64,000 nt of DNA from Cymodocea nodosa (GCA_036874045.1 CM072339.1:689501-753500), one strand, 5' to 3'. Positions 36,786 to 49,401 are shown, numbered from the stretch's first letter. Numbers and translations are program-made. Notes: a model not told the origin generated them from the letters alone.

Positions 36786-39700
36786 TCAGCTGCTTTCCCA
36801 CTGTCGTTTTCGAGCAAGACGCTCCTGCTTGATCTCTGACTCAGGGGGAGTATCACCCTGAATAACTGGAACTTCATTCTCAACTTTCTTAATTATTATA
36901 TCGTCTTCAACATGCATAGGATGCTTGAATCTCTCACTTTGTTTCTTCATCTCTTCAACTGCCTCGAGATGTTGCTCGGTTTCTTCACTGTCAACTTGCA
37001 CGACATTCATGTCCTTTTTTTCACCATTTCCAGATGTATTCGCTTCCATTTCTGTTGCATCAATGCTGTTATCACTAGCCTCCATGTTACTCAGAGAATG
37101 GAACCCAGATTGACTACTTGTGGAATTAAAATCCCTGTCTATGTGGCTGGTCCATCTCTCCAACTTGGACCTTCCCCTTCTTAATTCCTCTTGACCTTCA
37201 TGATCTGATGCAGTTCTCTCCTCCAGCATGGCTTCTTGCTTCTGATTGCCATGGTAGTGTTCCTTCAAGAGGGTAGATTCTCCACCATTACCATTCTTCA
37301 TTCCTTCGTCAGATGGCGCATACTTATTTACCTGAGAAAAGATGGTACATAACATTGAATTTCTGTTCCTATCTGTAACTGAAGAGTGAAGAAAGATGAC
37401 ATACAAAACAATAACAATATTAGCAATGCGCACTAAGAATCTAAGATCTATATTTCCAGAAATAACTATAACAATCACTTTCCCAACAGGGCTGCAGTCA
37501 GGTGTCTATTGCTTCATTCAGCCAATCCCACATGGTGTCGTGTGGGACTGAGACATTGATTGCTGTTGTAAACAGTCTTAAGTAACATGATGCCTCATTA
37601 TGCACATGTTAGTGCCAATCAAAGTTTAATTTTATACCTTCTCGGTTTGATGGATACGGTTGTCCTCATGCTTTCGCTTGCTGGGTGCAAGAGAACTCCT
37701 CTTAGATTCAGGTTCTTTACTTCTCGTGTTATTCCTATGCTTCTCTCTCTTAAGTTGTCTGTAAGAATTCAAAGAATCTCCCGTGTGGCTGTTTGGGCTT
37801 CCATATCTAGAACTTTCCATCTCATTGCTGGATTGAGATTCACGTGCATGTCTTTCCTCGTGACTTTCGTGTTGTGTGTGAGTATTAGCGAGCTCTCCTC
37901 CCTTGGACTTCTCATTGCGTTTTCCTCTAAGAATGGAATCCCTGTCAGAATTGAATCTTTTGGAACTATCCTTGATGCATTCGCTCTCCTCATACTGTTT
38001 GTTTTCTGAAACATGGCAATCCCTTCCTGCACCCCTTTCTTCCCTTTCACGATGTCTACGAATGTCTTCACGTACCTGTTTGGACCTCTGTCTATCTTCA
38101 CTTTCCTTGTACCGCCTGCCTTCATCCCTATGCCTTGACAAGTGCTGATCCACAGTCTTATTCCTTTCTCTGACCAGATTCTCCTTTCTCCTAGGATCAG
38201 TATCATCAACTCTTTCCTTTTTACTATGGCTGCTGTCAACCCCAGCTCTGTGGCCAGGCAAGATCTCTTTGGCAACCTTTTCCTTTCTGTGATGCTCTGC
38301 ATCCTTCCTTCTATTGGAACGAAGGTCATCAAGGTTATCTTGCCAGCTCGTCGAAATCTCACTGCCTTCCTTTTTTTGAGGATCAACTTCTCTTTCATGA
38401 CCGCCTTTCCGGTATCTTTCCTTGCTTTGTTTTCTCATGTAAAGATCCTCTCCTCCCTCCCTCCTCTCATTTAACCTAAGCTTATTTCTACGCCTAGACC
38501 CCATTTCCTCTTTTACTTTTCTACCGTGAACTTGAATATCTCTTTTTTGCCAAGAACTACCAGAAGAATTCCTTCCCTTGGTCTTCTCAGAACCATCAAT
38601 CCCAAGTGTATGATGTGTCATATTGGTATCCAAATCTTGGCGGACATTAGTGTGGTGCAAACTGTCCTTACCTTTGTTGGGGATATGTCCTTGGTCTGGC
38701 TCATGCCTTGAAGCACGTCCATAATCATCTCTTTGACGGAAACTATGTTTATTACTTTTGGGATGCCGTCTTGCATCCCCAGAAGATCTATCCATTTGAT
38801 CTTTTATGTTTTCATCCCCACACCCTTCACCATGCTCCATATAATTATTGCTACTCCCAGATTCTGCTCTAGTATTATCAATAATTGTGGTCCTTAATAT
38901 AGCTTCACCACCACTGTCTAAATCAGCAGGTTGCTCAACTTGAAAAGTAAGCTTCTGTTTCTCGAGAGAATAAGATGAGCTACTATCTTCAGGAATATCA
39001 CTAGAGGTCATGTCCTCCCTTTCTTCTGCACCATCATCAAAATCAAGTCTATCACCATATTCACTGTCTATGTTCTCTGTGCTTGATAATTTTTCAGCAT
39101 GAGCAGAAGTAAGCAGTATCTCTGAAGTCTTGTTTGCCTCGCCAGTTTCGTCCAACTTCTGTTTTTGTCTGTTTTTTTCTATCTGGGTGCTTTGGTTGGA
39201 GACAACATCATTTAAAGATTCGTCACTTGTATCAAAGTCTCTCTTTTCTTTTTCTGGCGTTTGACTGTATTTGTGAAAGGAAAGATTACATATCATGCAA
39301 TATGAATACATACAAAAGGCAAATAAATATCACGTAGCTAAAAAAAACATAAAAATCACCAAAAGCAACCAAGAGGGAGGGAATATTCATCTCCTAACAA
39401 AAGTAGATGGAAATTAAAATCATGCAATAAAGTAGGGAAAAGTGGTGAAAATTGACAACAATGATTGTTCAGATTATAGACTTCCTTTAGATACCATAGA
39501 CAAGAGTGAAGAACTAGTGAAAGTGTAGAAATCGGTTAGAACATGTGCAAAAGCCATAGCTGACACATTGGATCTTCTTTAGAATATCTTTCAAAGGATG
39601 AGCTTCTCACACCAACAAGGTTGTTTAATTGTGATCTAGAGGCCATAGATTCAAATCCTAGAAAACAGTCAAACATTTATAAAGATAAGGCTGCATACAA

Positions 39701-42700
39701 TTAGACTCTCTTTAGATCCTACATTGGTGGGAGCCTTGTGCATTGAATTTGTCTTTCTTTAATCTTTAGAAAATATTTAACTTGCACAAGAAGTATTCAA
39801 TATGCCTTCTATAAATGAAGATCAGGTAACATGAAAAAGAAATATCTTCAAGCAGGAAGCAAGACATTTTGATTTCCATAATCGTTTACAGGGTTGGTTA
39901 CCAAGAAGCTAGTATTATCAAAGATAAGCTACATTAGACTTATCTGTAGGGACAAATTTATCATGATGCATGACGTTGATAGAATTAAAATCCATCACCG
40001 AATACTGAATGCTTCTACTTAAAAACAATTCTTATAAATGGAACAACCTAAAAATCTCAAACAATGTTGATTTGGTGGCAATTTTTGATTTTGTGGTGAC
40101 TTTCGATGCCCTTCAAAATTAATATGCCTTCACTTCTATCTTTAAATACTCAATAATCCTAGGTTATTAACAAGAATCTTGCATGTAATTAGATAGTCAC
40201 ATATAGTACAGTAGTTTAAAAGTTTGCCAGATCCTCAATGAAGAGTCTTGACCAGCTTAGTGCACAAACCATGCATTAAGATATGATTTGAAAGGCATGG
40301 CTAGCGAACATGTGCCCCCCACCCCTCCCCCCCACACTCTAGGAGGACTTAAGCTTTTTGAAATCCTCTATCCACTAGCGTATCATCGCAAGCCATGGAC
40401 CACATGCCAAAACTCATAGTGACAGAAACCCCCTGGTCCACCCCAAGGAGCACTTAAGGTAGAGTTTTCTAAATCCTCTATTTACCAGAGTATCCAAGGA
40501 AGCCATGGATCACATGTCAAAACTCTTTGGAACAGAAATCACATATTTTTTAAATCAAATTTTGAGTGCTTACTGACAACTGAAAGACAAACCAAAGTAT
40601 TTTCAAGTGTATAAGTTTGTCATCTCTGCCTTAATGGATGATTATGAAAGTGAAGATAACTTTTAATATACGTTGGGTTGCTTGGAAAAGAGATAGAATG
40701 AGTACATTTTTACCTTCCATTATGTCTACCCAAATCTTCAAGAGGAGATGAAGGGCTCATTTTAGAACAAGGGCTGTAAGAAATTGTTCTCTCTAGAGGA
40801 AATGGTAAAATACCATCTCTTTCTGGTACACCATTTTGAGAAGAATGTAGTTCTCTAGCAAAAGCCTCTCTCTTCCCATTGTGTTTTGGAAATGGACCAT
40901 AATATTTAGAATCCTCATATGCACTTTTGTCTTTGCCCCCAAAGCCTTCCATGTGGTCATCTCCTAGGGCCCCATTCTCTGGTCGCTTTGATTCATCAAG
41001 AGAACCTTGTGGGACTATCTACATTCCAAGTTCACATGGTGTTCCATGTCAAAAAAATATAACATATGCATGTCAAGTGCAGTTCTAAGCAAACAAAATC
41101 AAGATACAAAAATCTGTTACCTCTATGATATCATCTGATTTAAGATTTTGTGGGCGTGTGGTATCTATTGATGGAAGTCGTTCAACTGTACTAATTTGAA
41201 CCTGTATTGCTTGCCCTGTTGGCTGAGATACCAAATACAAAATCCATCAGCATTTGTTACCATAAAAATGATAAAAAGTGAGAATCAATAAGAACACCGA
41301 CTCCATTGTATAAAAGGTAATAGCTACTAGTAAATCTGAATAAAAAGTATCACCACAGCCCTCATGTTGGAAGGACAAGATGATCGTCAAAACCAATTAA
41401 ATTGGTTATAGACACCTAAAAGAGCAAAACAGTTAGGAACCACGTGGCTTACTAATTGTGGTGGCATACAAGTTGTTCCTCTTCCTTGGCCAATTAAATC
41501 CATCTGCCCCTCATCCACTTTCTCAACTTGTGGATTTTCTGTGGAGATATCTTGAAGGCCACTAGCAGTAGCAAGTTCAGGTGGATCATAGACCTGGACA
41601 TAAAGCACTTTGAATCAATTCGTACCCACCAAAAAAATTATCAACAGAAGCAGCTCAAAGAACCAGAGGCACCTGTTCTGATCGGCCACTTTCATAAACT
41701 TGGGTTTTGCTTTGCATAGTGGACTCCAATCGAAGTTGCTTCTGTGAAAAGACTACCTCTTGTTAATTAAAGGTAAGAAAATATGCCTATCTAGGCAGCA
41801 TATGTGTGCAGATCACTTGCCAACTGTTTGCAATACACATTCCAGCTTTCTTCATTCAACTCAAAGTTGAAGAAATCCGAAATATCAACTCCACCATGTT
41901 TCCAGGGCTTTTTATTGAAAGAATCGATGTCCATATCAAATATTGTCCTTGGAAAAAATCTAAAATTAAAAAAAGATATCTAACAATAAAAAAGAAACAA
42001 GATGGACTTGTGTAAAATTAATAAATGCACATGAAGATGGAAGTTGGAACATCTTCAACAAATCCATTAAAACTATAAATGATTCTCTTTTTCAAAAGAT
42101 ATTTTTAGAAAATGCATTTAAATTGTGTGATTTTTATGATAGAATGCAATTATTATAATGAATTTAAATTGTATATAATGGAACTTATTATGGAAATAAA
42201 GAGGATGAATTGCTAATCTTCCATAAGAGAATATTTTTATAAAATGCCTATATAGGAAAAAGGTAAGCTAAGAATGTCCCAAGCTTATCTGTATTGAACT
42301 TTAAGCAAAATTCAAGATTAAGTTTATGTATGAAAAAGAAAGCCAAACCATGTTCTGATAGACTAAAATGACCATCAAGATTCTGTTAGCTAATGGATTA
42401 CATTTCCAATGGATTGTTTCCATGCAAAACTCTGAAGACTTCATTTTCTTTCAACAGAATAGTTCACAAAGGATGTCAAATAAGCTAGAATCATGGTGCA
42501 GTTACTAAATAAGTGAGCAAGCCATGTTAGTGATGAAAAGGCCGCTAGATGGAAGTTCAGACAATGAGTAGTGCAGCCACTACACAATGACTTGAACTCA
42601 AATCACTTCAACTACCCTATATCTATATACTAGATACAATTGGACAACCAGGGAATTTGACTTCAGTATCATGTTGGACTTCAACCTAATATAGAAAGGG

Positions 42701-45700
42701 AGACGTATCAAATTTTGATGGAAATGTCAACGAAAATTCAGTAAAAACACAAAAGACCACGGAAATGGGGTTAAAAACTATATCTATAGACATCTATATA
42801 ATTATGAGGACCATATATATCTGAAACTAATGTTCTGTAACACAAAATATTGTTAAAAATATACAATCAATTTAAAAATAAATATCATAATGCTTGGGAA
42901 CTCAAAACAACTGTATATGAGTATATTTAGGTGAAATATAAGCAAGGTCAACTAATTATCTTCATTAATAGACGAAAATTCAAAAAACTCAACAAAGAAG
43001 ATACATAAAATATTTTATTTTTATTTTTTCCTTTTTTCGTGATTCTCTGACTTATAAAATGTTAAGATTCTTTAAAAACAGTAATTGCTTCATATGATAT
43101 ATAAAAATATTTTATTTTTTCTGATTTTCGTGATTCTCTAATTTATAAAATGTTGAAATTCTTTAAAAATAATAATTGCTTACTATTGATGAAATGATGA
43201 AGAAGAAACAACAGAGAAGAAAGGAGAAAGAATACAGAAAGAAAAGACTAATCTAACTCAATTTACTACATGTTGATTCTTGAACCAACAAAGATGCGAA
43301 AATCACCAAAGTCTTTCTATCTGGGTGCTTCGGTTGGAGACAACATCATTTAAAGACTCATCACTTGTATCAAAGTCTCTCTTTTCCTGTTCTGGCGTTT
43401 GTCTGTATTTGTGAAAAGAAAGATTACATATCATACAATATGAATACATACAAAAGGCAAATAAATATCACGTAGCCCAAAAAAACATAAAAATCTCCAA
43501 AAAAAACTAAAAGGGAGGGAATATTCATCTCCTAACAAAAGTAGATGGAAATTAAAATCATGCAATAAAGTTGGGAAAAGTGGTGAAAATTGACAACAAT
43601 GATTGTTCAGTGTCTGATTATAGACTTCCTTTAGATACCATAGACAAGAGTGAAGAACTAGTGAAAGTGTAGAAATCGGTTAGAACATGTGCAAAAGCCA
43701 TAGCTGACACATTGGATCTTCTTTAGAATATCTTTCAAAGGATGAGCTTCTCACACCAACAAAGTTGTTTAATTGTGATCTAGAGGCCATAGATTCAAAT
43801 CCTAGAAAACAGTCAAACATTTATAAAGATAAGGCTGCATACAATTAGACTCTCTTTAGATCCTACATTGGTGGGAGCCTTGTGCATTGAATTTGTCTTT
43901 CTTTAACCTTTAGAAAATATTTAGCTTGCCACTGAAAGACAAAAGTATTTTCAAGTGTATAAGTTTGTCATCGCTGCCTTAATGGATGATTATGAAAGTG
44001 AAGATAACTTTTAATATACGTTGGGAAGCTTGGAAAAGAGATAGAATGAGTACATTTTTACCTTCCATTATGTCTATCCAAATCTTCAAGAGGAGATGAA
44101 GGGCTCATTTTAGAACAAGGGCTGTAAGAAATTGTTCTCTCTGGAGGAAATGGTAAAATACCATCTCTTTCTGGTACACCATTTTGAGAAGAATGTAGTT
44201 CTCTAGCAAAGGCCTCTCTCTTCCCATTGTGTTTTGGAAATGGACCATAATATTTAGAATCCTCATATGCACTTTTGTCTTTGCCCCCAAAGCCTTCCAT
44301 GTGGTCATCTCCTAGGGCCCCATTCTCTGGTCGCTCTGATTCATCAAGAGAACTTTGTGGGACTATCTGCATTCCAAGTAAGTTCACATGGTGTTCCATG
44401 TCAAAAAATATAACATATGCATGTCAAGTGCAGTTCTAAGCAAACAAAATCAAGATACAAAAATTTGTTACCTCTATTATATCATCTGATTTAAGATATT
44501 GTGGACGTGTAGTATCCATTGATGGAAGGCGTTCAACTGTACTAATTTGAACCTGTATTGCTTGCCCTATTGGCTGAGATACCAAATACAAAATCCATCA
44601 GCATTTGTTGCCATAAAAATGATAAAAAGTGAGAATCAATAAGAACACCAACTCCATTGTATAAAAGGAAATAGCTAGTAGTAAATCTGAATAAAAAGTA
44701 TCACCACAGCCCTCATGTTGGAAGGACAAGATGATCGTCAAAACCAATTAAATTGGTTATAGACACCTAAAAGAGCAAAACAGTTAGGAACCACGTGGCT
44801 TACTAATTGTGGTGGCATACAAGTTGTTCCTCTTCCTTGACCAATTAAATCCATCTGCCCTTCATCCACTTTCTCAACTTGTGGATTTTCAGTGGAGATA
44901 TCTTGAAGGCCACTAGCAGTAGCAAGTTCAGGGGGATCATAGACCTGGACATAAAGCACTTTGAATCAATTCGTACCCACCAAAAAAATTATCAACAGAA
45001 GCAGCTCAAAGAACCAGAGGCACCTGTTCTGATCGGCCACTTTCATAAACTTGGGTTTTGCTTTGCATAGTGGACTCCAATCGAAGTTGCTTCTGTGAAA
45101 AGACTACCTCTTGTTAATTAAAGGTAAGAAAATATGCCTATCTAGGCAGCATATGTGTGCAGATCACTTGCCAACTGTTTGCAATACACATTCCAGCTTT
45201 CTTCATTCAACTCAAAGTTGAAGAAATTCGAAATATCAACTCCACCATGTTTCCAGGGTTTTTTATTGAAAGAATCGATGTCCATATCAAATATTGTCCT
45301 TGGAAAAAATCTAAAATTAAAAAAAGATATCTAACAATAAAAAAGAAACGAGATGGACTTGTATGAAATTAATAAATGCACATGAAGATGGAAGTTGGAA
45401 CATCTTCAACAAATCCATTAAAACTATAAATGATTCTCTTTTTCAAAAGGTATTTTTAGAAAATGCATTTAAATTGTGTGATTTTTATAATAGAATGCAA
45501 TTATCATAATGAATTTAAATTGCATATAATGGAACTTATTACAGAAATAAAGAGGATGAATTGCTAGTCTTCCATAAGAGAAAATTTTTATAAAATGCCT
45601 ATATAGGAAAAAAGTATGCTAAGAATGTCCCAAGCTTATCTGTATTGAACTTTAAGCAAAATTCAAGATTAAGTTTATGTATGAAAAAGAAAGCCAAACC

Positions 45701-48700
45701 ATGTTCTGATAGACTAAAATGACCATCAAGATTCTGTTAGCTAATGGATTACATTTCCAATGGACTGTTTCCACGCAAAACTCTAGAGGCTTCATTTTCT
45801 TTCAACAGAATAGTACACAAAGGATGTCAAATAAGCTAGAATCATGGTGCAGTTACTAAATAAGTGAGCAAGCCATGTTAGTGATGAAAAGGCCGCTAGA
45901 TGGAAGTTCAGACAATGAGTAGTGCAGCCACTACACAATGGCTTGAACTCAAATCACTTCAACTACCCTATATCTATATACTAGATACAATTGGACAACC
46001 AGGGAATTTAACTTCAGTATCATGTTGGACTTCAACCTAATATAGAAAGGGAGACATATCAAAGTTTGATGGAAATGTCAATGACAATTCAGTAAAAACA
46101 CAAAATACCACAGAAATGGGGCTAAAAACTATATTTATAGACATCTATATAATTATGAGGACCACATATATCTGAAACTAATGTTCTGTAACACAAAATA
46201 TTGTTAAAAATATACAATCAATTTAAAAATAAATATCATATCGCTTGGGAGCTCAAACAACCGTATATGTGTATATTTAGGTGAAATATAAGCAAGGTCA
46301 GCTAATTATCTTTAATAATAGACGAAAATTCAAAAAACACAACAAAGAAGACACATAAAATATTTTATTTTTATTTTTTCCTATTTTCGTGATTCTCTGA
46401 CTTATAAAATGTTAAGATTCTTTTAAAACAGTAATTGCTTAATATGATATATAAAAATATTTTACTTTTTATTTTTTCTGATTTTCCTGATTCTCTGATT
46501 TATAAAATCCTGAAATTCTTTAAAAATAGTAATTACTTACTATTGATGAAATGATGGAGAAGAAACTCTTTCCTGGTCGATTCTTGGTGCCTTAGGGCTG
46601 GTTGCAGAAAGAACCGTTCTTGGTGGCTGAAAATGGTGATTGGATGGCTCTTCAGTTGTTGATTGTGGAATGGTGAAAGGAAGAGGAAGCAACAGAGAAG
46701 AAGGGAGAAAGAATGCAGAAAGAAAAGACTAATCTAACCGAATTTACTGTATGTTGATTTCTTGTACAGACCAACATGCGAACATGTCAATCAACATGAC
46801 CCCCATACAAGCTTAAAAAACCCCCGACTCACACAGAATGTAGATATGGCATTTCAGTGACATTTACATCAATGTAACTACATTTACATCAAGCTCTCTG
46901 TAAAATAGAGACATGACTAAAAAGATTAGCTTTGTGTCAAATGTCATATCATTGATTGTATTTACAATAAATACATTAATTTCTAGTGGTATTACCAATT
47001 AATGTAAAACATATGCAAGATTTATTAACGTAGATCAAGAAAAGATTCTTTTAGCATTTTGAGTTTAATGTTATGGCATTATCATACTGGAAGTTTCCAT
47101 ACAAGAAATTGTGATTGGTATAGCTTATGCTTGTTTTCACTTCAACATGAAATTCTCTCGTACATAACTATCATTAGCATAAAATACATCTGAAACTTCA
47201 TTGACTTTGTGCACAAAAAAAGAAGTATGCATGCATTTAAAATAAAATGCAACCATCTCATATTCAATGGAAGAGAAGTTACTGTAAATTTTAAGTCAAA
47301 AATTCAAATAATTTCTTTCTAAAATTTCCTGCCGTTCTGCAGAAAAACAGCAACCTGCCTGTGAAAAGACTAAATAACTAATCAAGGAATAACAAAGAGC
47401 CAGCTTGAATCATTATGAAATTTACGTGATGGCTTGCACAATATATTTATCCTACAAAAATCCAAGTTCACTCACTTGTGTGATGGTAGTCTGAATTTCA
47501 ATTCAGTGCCAAAAGGCTGGGCTGCACCTGCACTTCTCTCGGCCCAAGCAGGGAGCCCATTACGTGTATGAAACCCTAGATCTCTTCCTCCGCCGGCATC
47601 TGATCCCGTAGGAAAATGATGAATTTGATTTGTGCCACCAGCAACACCAGTAGCCTTTCCAGGTCCTGGTGTAGCACCAGCGCTTACGTACTGCAATTAA
47701 AAATGACAGAGCAATTGTTCAATATGTTAATTTCCATCAGAATGATACAAAGCCTCCCAAAGTCAAAAATTATACAAGCAAAAACAATCTGAGTCATAAC
47801 CTCACTATCCGAAGTTGACCAAAATTTATAGAAGCAAAAAAATAGAAATGTATGAAAATAAAATATCCAGGTACAAGAAATTACGGATAACAAATTCGGC
47901 ATTGATGAATAAATTAGTTCTAAAAAAATTGCACACGGCCATATTTGTATTACTGACTTAGGATATTCCTTGTATCAAAACAAAGACAACTTTGTGCTGG
48001 TTAGACAGCAAAGAGAAAGAAAATAATGTCTGAGATAAAATGCTCCTGATGGTGCCACCAAGAACAATTTCCTGGTGGCGCCTACTTTTTAATTATTTTA
48101 TTTTAAAACTAAAGGTATTTGTATATGTAGCCAGTCTACAATATAATCTACCATGTATTAAATTTCAACTTAATCTGATTTATATTTCTTACTATTTTTT
48201 ATTTAAAAATAATTGTTTGAAATTTAACAAAAATTGGAGGAAACTTCGTAATCGTAGTCGTGTATGCCAACTCAGATGTTTAGCGGGTAACTCCTTGCCC
48301 TCTCGACGAAATATTGATCAAGGTAAAATTATTCAGCCAACTGGACATCATCTCATATTGTTGAGACGTGTTCATTAAACAATAATTGCATTTTTCGTCA
48401 TTGCAATTCGTTGAAGAGGCATGAATGAACCCAAACTTTTGAATATTTCATGTCAATCCATTTCTATTTAAAAAGTGTGACCTCAAACAAGACTGTTCCC
48501 CACTACATCTTCCTCCTGTACAAGACAAGGAAACACAACTGACCTTGAGTTGAGAATATTCCCATTCCCGTGGGTGAAACACGTGGCTGCCAAAACTTCC
48601 AGGAACAGCACCAATGCCAGCACTTCCTTTCGCCACCTCAGACACATCCTTCTCCTCACTGTCCACTGCAGGTAGTGCTTCCGCTCTACAGTTCTCCTCC

Positions 48701-49401
48701 ATAGTCTGACGACGCTGGTGCAGCTGGACCTCATCGGCAACAACAACCAATTCATCCTCGTCTTCATGCTTACCTTCCACTCCTTCATTGCTAGTCACAC
48801 CAGCACGACGGTTGATGCCATCATCGTTAAGCACAATCTGGAAATCGTCCCCATCATCACTATCCCAATCACTCCCCTCCGCTTCCGTCTTTCCACCAGA
48901 AGCACCACTCGCAAATGTGCCGGAGAGCCCTGGAATCTCTGCTTTCTGATCGATTCCTCCCATCTCATCCTCGACTTCGAGCTTGCCTGCCTCCTCCTCA
49001 TCCTTACCCCTGACTCCGCAAACTTCTCCCCCTCGTCCCGCATCCCCAGAAACCGGAGGTCTACAATTCCGCAACAAAATCGCAACTTCATCGTCCTCGT
49101 TCCAATCCAAGAGTTGCTGCTCTTCGGGTATGGGCGTTGGCCCAAGAATCCAATCCTCCTTATTATCTCCTTCTCTTGGGTCGGGATCCTGGATTCGAGC
49201 AGCGGGTTTTTGAAGGGGTGGAAGAGAAGTGGAGCCGGTATTTGCTTCGGAAGGCAGAATTGGGCCGCAATCAGGGGAGGTGGTGGCAGTGGGGAGTGGG
49301 AGGACTTGACGTGGAGGGGAAGTGGCGGCGGTGGAGATAGGCCGGACTACGTCGGCGTAGAGATCGCCGAACACGTCGTCGTCGTCGTCGTCCATGACCA
49401 T
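36786..49401 (-). CDS. FIP1: FIP1-type pre-mRNA polyadenylation factor with an internal exon-block duplication
   Basis: FIP1 is a CPSF subunit that bridges poly(A) polymerase and other 3'-end factors in the nucleus. The single-copy model has exons 49401-48544, 47690-47476, 41947-41821, 41741-41673, 41593-41453, 41222-41121, 41018-40714, 39264-37638 and 37331-36786, giving 1329 residues, similar to long plant FIP1 proteins. The N-terminus is acidic (MDDDDDDVFGDLYADV) and includes DWDSDDGDDFQIVLND. The FIP1 motif lies at about 359-400 (TIFDMDIDSF, PWKHGGVDISDFFNFELNEE, SWNVYCKQL). It is followed by MQSKTQVYESGRSEQ, DPPELATASGLQDIS and GQAIQVQIS. The C-terminal half is a long Arg/Asp/Glu/Lys/Ser-rich domain. 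A second copy of the five middle exons lies at 45298-44062 (see separate entry). The exon that ends in the FIP1 motif uses a GC donor. I cannot tell which Arabidopsis FIP1 paralogue is closest. Confidence 0.93.
39176..43287. repeat. Tandem duplication, unit 1 (within the FIP1 gene)
   Basis: Unit 1 and unit 2 (43314-46779) match closely through exons and introns. Coordinates of matching points differ by 3351 over the region from about 40710 to 43000, and by about 4138 at the left end. The difference arises because about 790 bases present here (about 39787-40577) are missing from unit 2. Conversely, about 124 bases in unit 2 (46567-46690) are missing here, near 43214. Most aligned lines differ at only a few positions per hundred, so the duplication is fairly recent. 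Confidence 0.95.
40341..40541. repeat. Degenerate tandem pair, period about 100-120 bp, in the unit-1-only segment
   Basis: Two related stretches share AATCCTCTAT, AGCCATGGA-CACATG and CAAAACTC in the same order. They lie inside the roughly 790-base segment that unit 2 lacks, just after a C-rich tract at about 40314-40334. Confidence 0.6.
43303..45298 (-). CDS. Second (upstream) copy of FIP1 middle exons, ending in a truncated exon with a stop
   Basis: Exons 45298-45172, 45092-45024, 44944-44804, 44573-44472 and 44366-44062 repeat the five FIP1 exons found at 41947-40714, with identical lengths (127, 69, 141, 102, 305; total 744 = 248 codons). Splice sites are intact, including the GC donor. 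Differences seen include Asp to Asn in the FIP1 motif (VDISNFF), Thr to Ile in P-I-GQAIQ, Ile to Met in PSMD and Asn to Tyr in PQYLK. A sixth exon starts at 43402 but its homology breaks at about 43314. After STQIERLW it meets TGA at 43305-43303. If that exon is included the protein ends there. If it is skipped, the 44062 donor can join the acceptor at 41947 in frame (phase 2 to phase 2). Confidence 0.85.
43314..46779. repeat. Tandem duplication, unit 2 (within the FIP1 gene)
   Basis: This is the second copy of the block at 39176-43287, in direct orientation. The left break falls inside the large charged-domain exon, 89 bases from its acceptor. The right break falls in intron sequence near GTTGATT-CTTG. 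Only about 26 bases separate the units. Confidence 0.95.
46541..46680 (-). other. Candidate extra exon in FIP1 intron 2, unit 2 only
   Basis: On the minus strand an open stretch reads TTEEPSNHHFQPPRT, LSATSPKAPRID and QERVSSPSFHQ. It ends at a perfect consensus donor (ATA|GTAAGTAATT at 46541/46540) and is preceded by a long pyrimidine tract. The bulk of this stretch is missing from unit 1. I could not identify an acceptor that keeps this frame with exon 2 of FIP1. It may be a cryptic exon, a fragment of a mobile element or chance. Confidence 0.3.
48045..48260. repeat. MITE-like dispersed repeat, member 3 (FIP1 intron 1)
   Basis: The left end (GATGGTGCCACC… then CCTGGTGGCGCC) resembles the paired terminal motifs of the members near 28232 and 35567. 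The body shares AATATAATCTACCATGTATTA and ATTTCAACTTAATCTGA with member 1. The right part is lost or too diverged to follow. Confidence 0.4.

Noticed and set aside
37769..38398. 209-codon minus-strand frame
   Set aside because: This is an alternative frame inside the Arg/Lys/Glu-rich FIP1 exon, open because of biased codons.
36786..49401. Two separate neighbouring FIP1 genes
   Set aside because: Only one N-terminal exon set and one C-terminal charged domain exist. The second copy has only the middle exons, so this is an internal duplication and not two genes.
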